Below the pieces are notes generated by a model that ran no database searches, was not told where the DNA came from, and worked only from the letters and a program-made list of their open reading frames with translations. A program made the position numbers and the translations under genes. This document shows, piece by piece, positions 43,220 to 48,064 of a stretch of 48,064 bases of DNA (within the stretch, counting starts at the first letter, position 1; each line of letters starts with the position of its first letter). The stretch is from Paenisporosarcina sp. OV554 (GTDB lineage Bacteria; Bacillota; Bacilli; Bacillales_A; Planococcaceae). The DNA is taken from contig NZ_QBUC01000027.1 in assembly GCF_003058165.1 (NCBI RefSeq), positions 1 to 48,064 on the forward strand. The letters run 5' to 3'.

Positions 43220-44875
43220 CTAGTGAGCAATACCGGTTTTACTCTCTATAGGATACTTATCTTTCAAAAGCTGGTAACCCATTATGGCGACTTCAAGCGC
43301 GAGACGATTTGATGGAGCCATGAAACCTTCCCCAAGAAGCGTTTCTAGTTTTTCAAGTCGGTGGTACAATGTTTGCCTAACAATGAATAGGCGATCTGCG
43401 GTATCTTTTTTCGAACCGCGGCATTCAAGATATACACGGAGTGTTTCAAGGAGATTGCTCTCCATCTTCCGATCGTAGTCGAATATGGTTGCCAAGCAAT
43501 CTTGAATGTATCTTTCAAGGTAGTCGCTTTTCTTTAATAATAGAAGAAGTCTATAAATTCCCAAGTCTTCATAGAAATTTGATTCAGCTATTTCAGATTT
43601 ATGAAGGTTTAGAACTTTACCCGCTTCTTCATACCCTCTGTTAATATCTGGAATATCTTTGTAAACCATACTTACTCCGAAAATACATCTGCTACCATCA
43701 ATGAAGCTGTTATCCTTCATTTCACTAATTCTTTGTATGACTTGTGAAAATCGATCAATCTCATTTTTTAGGTGTTCGGTGGAGATGAAAGAAGCAATGA
43801 TTGAAATTTCATTTTTGTTAGATGAAACTGCGGGAAAAAAGCCGAATCGTTTAAAGATGGATCGAAGCATCATCGATCTTTGTAGTTTTATTTCCTCCCA
43901 ATCTTCCTCACCGAAGTTTTTCTCTGGTATATCTATTTGAATTACAAAGATTCTGAAATACATATTACGACTTGTGGGTGGCAAGTAAATTTGGATATCG
44001 TCCTGTTCAAAATCTCTCCCATTCATTAAATTTCTGACGAATTCATCTTCCTTGTTCTGTTTGCGTTCTTCAATTGTTCGATTTCGTAAAAAAACCTGTG
44101 CGACGGCAACTGCAGCACGGTCTAATACGAGGAAGGAAAATTCATTGGGCAGTGGGTGCTTCACTTGTAAGCACAAATGTCCACAAATATGACCGAGTCC
44201 TATGACAGGCATTAGGGCGAATGTTTCATCATCGAGCGTAATTAGTTTCTGATCCGTATTGACCAACGGAGACCTCTCTATATAGTCCCGTATGGATATT
44301 TCCAATTCCCTAATATCAGCTGGGTAATAGTAAGGTTTCGCATCATCGGTTATGAATAAGACACTCTGTCGAAAAAATTGATGCAATTCTTGTAGGATTT
44401 TTAAAATGCCGTTGGGAGTAAGGGATAGCGCATTGAATTTCCTTGACAGTGTGTCGAGCTGTGAAAGCATTTGGTGATGTTTATTAATAATAAAGGTGTG
44501 AAGATCTTGGGTTATATCGACAAATTTGACAGTCTTCTCAAATATAATTATTGGGAAATTTTTTTTGTTTGCTAATATGATGATTTCAGAAGGGATTTCT
44601 TTAAAATAAGAGCCCATTTCTATACAAATACACGCAACGTCTTTTTCAATTAGTTTCTTAACATACTTTAGTTGGGTCGGAAGATCGAGTTGTAGACCGA
44701 CTCCTGTTGTAAGAATCATCTCTCCACCGTTTATTAACGAATCGAATTCTTTTATTTCTAAGACGTGTGACCATTTAACTTGCCGGTTCAACCCATCTTT
44801 TCCTGCAACGACCTTCGCTGCCTTGAAGGAATCCCGGGAAAGGACATCACGAACAGTTAGTTTAATTTCTATCAT
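43220..44875 (-). CDS. PucR-family transcriptional regulator
   Basis: A 551-aa product. The start is ATG 44875 with GGAGG upstream; the GTG at 44893 overlaps that site. The N-terminal PucR domain is DVLSRDSFKAAKVVAGKDGL and later GGEMILTTGVGLQ. The centre resembles a GGDEF-like/CdaR ligand region. The C-terminal HTH_30 reads TLRVYLECRGSKKDTADRLF and QTLYHRLEKLETLLG. Such regulators usually activate genes for purine or amino-acid breakdown in answer to a small molecule. It is divergent from mmsA and the aminotransferase, so these are its likely targets. Confidence 0.9.
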   Translation of the reverse strand: MIEIKLTVRDVLSRDSFKAAKVVAGKDGLNRQVKWSHVLEIKEFDSLINGGEMILTTGVGLQLDLPTQLKYVKKLIEKDVACICIEMGSYFKEIPSEIIILANKKNFPIIIFEKTVKFVDITQDLHTFIINKHHQMLSQLDTLSRKFNALSLTPNGILKILQELHQFFRQSVLFITDDAKPYYYPADIRELEISIRDYIERSPLVNTDQKLITLDDETFALMPVIGLGHICGHLCLQVKHPLPNEFSFLVLDRAAVAVAQVFLRNRTIEERKQNKEDEFVRNLMNGRDFEQDDIQIYLPPTSRNMYFRIFVIQIDIPEKNFGEEDWEEIKLQRSMMLRSIFKRFGFFPAVSSNKNEISIIASFISTEHLKNEIDRFSQVIQRISEMKDNSFIDGSRCIFGVSMVYKDIPDINRGYEEAGKVLNLHKSEIAESNFYEDLGIYRLLLLLKKSDYLERYIQDCLATIFDYDRKMESNLLETLRVYLECRGSKKDTADRLFIVRQTLYHRLEKLETLLGEGFMAPSNRLALEVAIMGYQLLKDKYPIESKTGIAH

Positions 44876-45025
44876 ATTCAGGGTTACCTCCACAACGTTA
44901 AAATAAAAGTGTTATAAATTTACATAATGTAAAATGACAATAGTCTGAATAATTTGTAAAGTATACTATGAAGTCTATCGGAAATAGCGTTAACTAGCAA
45001 GTGAACTAAAATAGGAGGAATGAAA

Positions 45026-46495
45026 ATGAGTGTAATAGCAATAGGAAAGAAAACACTTTCAAATTTTATTAATGGACAATGGGTAAAATCAACTACGGAT
45101 AAATATGAAGAAGTACCGAACCCTGCGACAGGAGAAATCCTAGCAGAAGTCCCAATGTCAACATTAGAAGATTTGGACAAAGCGGTTGATGCGGCGAAAA
45201 AAGCATTTAAATCTTGGAAAAAGGTGGCAGTTCCTCAACGTTCCCGGATTCTATTCAAATATCAGCAATTGTTAATTGAACACTGGGAGGAGCTTGCAAA
45301 GCTTATTACAGTGGAAAACGGTAAAAACTACAATGAAGCTTACGGTGAAGTGCTGCGCGGAATCGAGTGTGTCGAGTTCGCAGCAGGAGCCCCGTCATTA
45401 ATGATGGGCAGTCAGCTTCCGGACATTGCAACAAATATTGAATCGGGCATGTATCGCTATCCAATAGGGGTTATCGGAGGAATTACACCGTTCAACTTCC
45501 CGATGATGGTACCTTGCTGGATGTTCCCTCTGGCAATTGCGAGTGGAAATACCTTCATTCTTAAACCGTCGGAGCGGACCCCACTTCTAGCCAATCGTCT
45601 TGCAGAGTTGCTGCAGGAAGCGGGTCTGCCGAAAGGTGTGTTCAACGTTGTGCACGGTGCACATGATATTGTAAATGGTATTTTGAACCATCCAGATATT
45701 CCAGCGGTATCGTTCGTGGGCTCACAGCCAGTGGCAGAGTACGTGTATAAAACAGGTACTGCGAACGGTAAGAGAGTTCAAGCACTATCGGGTGCAAAAA
45801 ACCACACGATTGTCATGCCGGATGCGGATATGGATTTATCGGTCACGAATATAATTAACGCTGCTTTCGGATCTGCAGGGGAACGATGCATGGCATGTGC
45901 AGTTGTCGTTGCAGTTGGCGACATTGCGGATGAATTGGTTGAAAGATTAGTAGATGAGTCGAACAAGCTTACAATCGGTAATGGGTTGGAAGAAGGGATT
46001 TTCCTTGGACCGGTTATTAGAGATTCGCATAAAGATAAGACGCTCAGCTATATTGAGTCAGGCATTGAAGAAGGGGCAAAACTTTTGCGTGACGGACGAA
46101 AAGACAAGTCACATTCTGAAGGTGGATATTTCGTAGGACCGACAATATTTGATCATGTAACACAAGAAATGAAAATATGGAAAGAAGAGATTTTCTCACC
46201 TGTACTTTCCGTTGTCAGAGTTGACACATTAGACGAAGCAATCGAGTTTGCTAACAAATCAGAGTTCGCAAATGGAGCTTGTCTATTTACGGACAGCGCG
46301 AGGTCAATTCGTCAGTTCAGGGAGGAAATCGATGCGGGTATGCTGGGCGTGAACCTTGGAGTACCAGCACCAATGGCATTCTTCCCGTTCTCCGGGTACA
46401 AAAAATCATTCTATGGGGACTTGCATACAAATGGTCGCGATGGAATCGAGTTTTACACACGTAAGAAAATGTTAACAGCACGGCATTCATATTAA
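45026..46495 (+). CDS. mmsA: CoA-acylating methylmalonate-semialdehyde dehydrogenase
   Basis: A 489-aa product from ATG 45026, with AGGAGG 7 bases upstream; the ATG at 45020 is too close to that site. Aldehyde dehydrogenase family, with catalytic Cys288 in GERCMAC and the MMSDH-type [16 protein letters not shown], where Asn replaces the usual Glu so that CoA rather than water takes the acyl group. [18 protein letters not shown] fits too. It turns malonate or methylmalonate semialdehyde into acetyl- or propionyl-CoA with NAD+. In an operon with the aminotransferase downstream (21 bases apart). Confidence 0.93.
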   Translation: MSVIAIGKKTLSNFINGQWVKSTTDKYEEVPNPATGEILAEVPMSTLEDLDKAVDAAKKAFKSWKKVAVPQRSRILFKYQQLLIEHWEELAKLITVENGKNYNEAYGEVLRGIECVEFAAGAPSLMMGSQLPDIATNIESGMYRYPIGVIGGITPFNFPMMVPCWMFPLAIASGNTFILKPSERTPLLANRLAELLQEAGLPKGVFNVVHGAHDIVNGILNHPDIPAVSFVGSQPVAEYVYKTGTANGKRVQALSGAKNHTIVMPDADMDLSVTNIINAAFGSAGERCMACAVVVAVGDIADELVERLVDESNKLTIGNGLEEGIFLGPVIRDSHKDKTLSYIESGIEEGAKLLRDGRKDKSHSEGGYFVGPTIFDHVTQEMKIWKEEIFSPVLSVVRVDTLDEAIEFANKSEFANGACLFTDSARSIRQFREEIDAGMLGVNLGVPAPMAFFPFSGYKKSFYGDLHTNGRDGIEFYTRKKMLTARHSY

Positions 46496-46516
46496 GTAGG
46501 AAAGGGAGATGAGGAA

Positions 46517-47878
46517 ATGACAACAACTAAAGAGGAAATGAAATCATTGGTTGAAAAGGATAGAGACAACGTTTGGCATCATATTTCCGCTTACAACGAT
46601 AAAAATCCACCGATGGTCGTAAAGAGTGGAGAAGGAGCATGGATTACTGATCATAATGGCAATCGTTATCTTGATGCTATGTCCGGACTCTGGTGTGTGA
46701 ACGTAGGGTACGGGCGTGATGAGTTGGCAGAAGTAGCATATGAACAAATGAAAAAAATAGCATATGTTCCGATGACGCAAAGCCACGAGCCTGCAATCTT
46801 GCTTGCCGAAAAGTTGAATGAAATGCTCGGTGATGATTATAAGATTTTTTATTCGAACTCAGGATCCGACGCGAATGAAGTTGCGTTCAAACTTGCTCGT
46901 CAATATCATCAGCAAAATGGGGAGCCGTCACGCTACAAATTTATCTCGCGATACCGTGCGTACCATGGAAATTCAATGGGTGCATTGGCTGCGACAGGGC
47001 AAGCTGTCCGCAAATTTAAATATGAACCGCTTGCGCCGGGCTTCCTCCACATTGCACCTCCGGATAATTACCGTAGACCAGCAGGGCAGTCAGTCGAAGA
47101 ACACAATATACAACGTGCTCAAGAGTTTGAGGAAAAAATCATTTGGGAGCAGAAAGATACGATTGCCGGCATCATTATGGAACCGCTTATTACGGGGGGA
47201 GGCATCCTCATTCCGCATCCGGTTTATCTCGAAAAAGTACAAGAAATTTGTAATCGCCATGGCGTATTGCTCATTATCGACGAAGTCATTTGCGGATTCG
47301 GACGAACAGGGAAAGCATTCGGCCATCAGCATTTCAATTTGAAGCCGGACATCATTACGATGGCAAAAGGGTTGACTAGTGCCTATTTACCGTTGTCGGT
47401 TACGGCTATCCGCAAAGATATTTATGAAAAATTTGATACGGGAGAGGAAAACAGCCATTTCCGTCATATCAATACATTTGGTGGGAACCCAGCTGCTTGT
47501 GCTGTTGCGTTGAAAAATCTTGAAATCATAGAGAAAGAAAACCTCGTCGAACAGTCAGCTGAGCTTGGTAAGCGTCTCCAAAAAGAGTTGGCGAGCTTGA
47601 AAGACCATCCGTATGTTGGCGATATCCGAGGTCTCGGTTTCCTATTAGGTATCGAACTTGTTGAAAACAAAGAAACAAAAATGCCTGCCTCCAATGCGCG
47701 TGTCGCAAAGATTATCGGAGAATGTAAGGGGAACGGCCTCATCATCGGGCGGAATGGCGATACTGTTGCTGGCTATAACAATATTCTGACACTGAGCCCG
47801 CCGCTATCGTGCACGGATGAAGACCTCGATTTCATTATTTCGGTCATAAAAAAAGTCTTTAGAGAAAACGCCGCTTAA
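46517..47878 (+). CDS. Class III (omega) aminotransferase, probably beta-alanine or similar:pyruvate
   Basis: A 453-aa product from ATG 46517 behind GGGAG. PLP fold type I: GSDANEVAFKLARQY, YHGNSMGALAATG, IIDEVICGFGRTG and the PLP lysine Lys284 in TMAKGLTSAYLP. It belongs to the beta-alanine/taurine/omega-amino acid:pyruvate group. Next to mmsA the likely job is removal of the amino group of beta-alanine to give malonate semialdehyde. Taurine or GABA as substrate remain possible. A terminator follows about 120 bases later. Confidence 0.88.
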   Translation: MTTTKEEMKSLVEKDRDNVWHHISAYNDKNPPMVVKSGEGAWITDHNGNRYLDAMSGLWCVNVGYGRDELAEVAYEQMKKIAYVPMTQSHEPAILLAEKLNEMLGDDYKIFYSNSGSDANEVAFKLARQYHQQNGEPSRYKFISRYRAYHGNSMGALAATGQAVRKFKYEPLAPGFLHIAPPDNYRRPAGQSVEEHNIQRAQEFEEKIIWEQKDTIAGIIMEPLITGGGILIPHPVYLEKVQEICNRHGVLLIIDEVICGFGRTGKAFGHQHFNLKPDIITMAKGLTSAYLPLSVTAIRKDIYEKFDTGEENSHFRHINTFGGNPAACAVALKNLEIIEKENLVEQSAELGKRLQKELASLKDHPYVGDIRGLGFLLGIELVENKETKMPASNARVAKIIGECKGNGLIIGRNGDTVAGYNNILTLSPPLSCTDEDLDFIISVIKKVFRENAA

Positions 47879-48002
47879 GGTAGTTTGAGGTATTTTACAC
47901 TTCTCAGCAGTTAATTGTATGAAGTCAGTCTTTTTACGAATAAAACATGTAAATGCCCCTGTACAATACGAGGCCACTGAAAAAGTCTATATTGTTTAAA
48001 TT

Positions 48003-48049
48003 AAGCGAGCCTTTCTTCGATTTTTATCGAGGAAGGGCTCGCTTTTTTT
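48003..48049 (+). terminator. Intrinsic terminator after the aminotransferase gene
   Basis: AAGCGAGCC pairs with GGCTCGCTT, with an inner TCTTCGA/TCGAGGA stem, followed by a T run. The interval 47879-48002 holds nothing else of note. Confidence 0.85.
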
Positions 48050-48064
48050 GTTGTATAATAAGTG

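Noticed and set aside
46818-47342. 174-aa gene inside the aminotransferase region
   Set aside because: Alternative frame of a well-conserved class III aminotransferase; no independent support.

Overview
The window reads as chromosomal DNA from a low-GC Gram-positive bacterium of the Bacillales. The evidence is the strong AGGAGG-type ribosome binding sites with frequent TTG/GTG starts, the T-rich intrinsic terminators, a lipobox-type PhnD, a PucR regulator and a Bacillus-like MmsA. A Planococcaceae relative such as Lysinibacillus or Sporosarcina is plausible but cannot be fixed from this sequence alone.

Bases 1-30,700 are accessory DNA. The left end holds the tail of an IS3-family transposase. 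A minus-strand block (4551 to 230) follows that looks like part of a conjugation operon: a 55-aa protein, two small membrane proteins sharing the N-terminus MSSTV-x2-WT, a VirB4/VirD4-like ATPase and an HNH nuclease. Three overlapping junctions couple the first four genes. Upstream of it lies a probable small structured RNA, and then an HNH nuclease gene broken by several frameshifts. Next comes a 1573-aa fusion of a GHKL (sacsin/Hsp90-like) ATPase and a DUF3883 nuclease-like domain. After a patch of hairpins and insertion scars there is a GmrSD-type (DUF262/DUF1524) restriction enzyme on the minus strand. Divergent from it runs a six-gene BREX-type phage-defence cluster: brxA, brxB, brxC, pglX, pglZ and a large SNF2-type helicase. 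No brxL is present, and the helicase stands where brxL would be in a type 1 system. The restriction gene and the BREX cluster are bracketed by two imperfect direct repeats (about 12.3 and 29.5 kb). The right side ends in a truncated tyrosine integrase, possible integrase arm repeats and a transposase remnant, so the block looks like a decayed integrated element carrying a defence island.

Bases 31,000-42,260 are a complete-looking carbon-phosphorus lyase (phosphonate use) locus, all on the plus strand: phnF, phnG, H, I, J, K, M, L, a PHP-type cyclic phosphodiesterase in place of PhnP, then the uptake system phnD, C, E1, E2. Inverted repeats containing TTTACA/TGTAAA lie upstream of both phnF and phnG and are candidate operators.

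Bases 42,270-43,070 hold gene remnants, including the tail of an ABC exporter ATPase. The right end holds a PucR-type regulator (minus strand) divergent from mmsA and a class III aminotransferase. Together these look like a beta-alanine or related amino-acid degradation module: transamination to a semialdehyde, then CoA-acylating oxidation.
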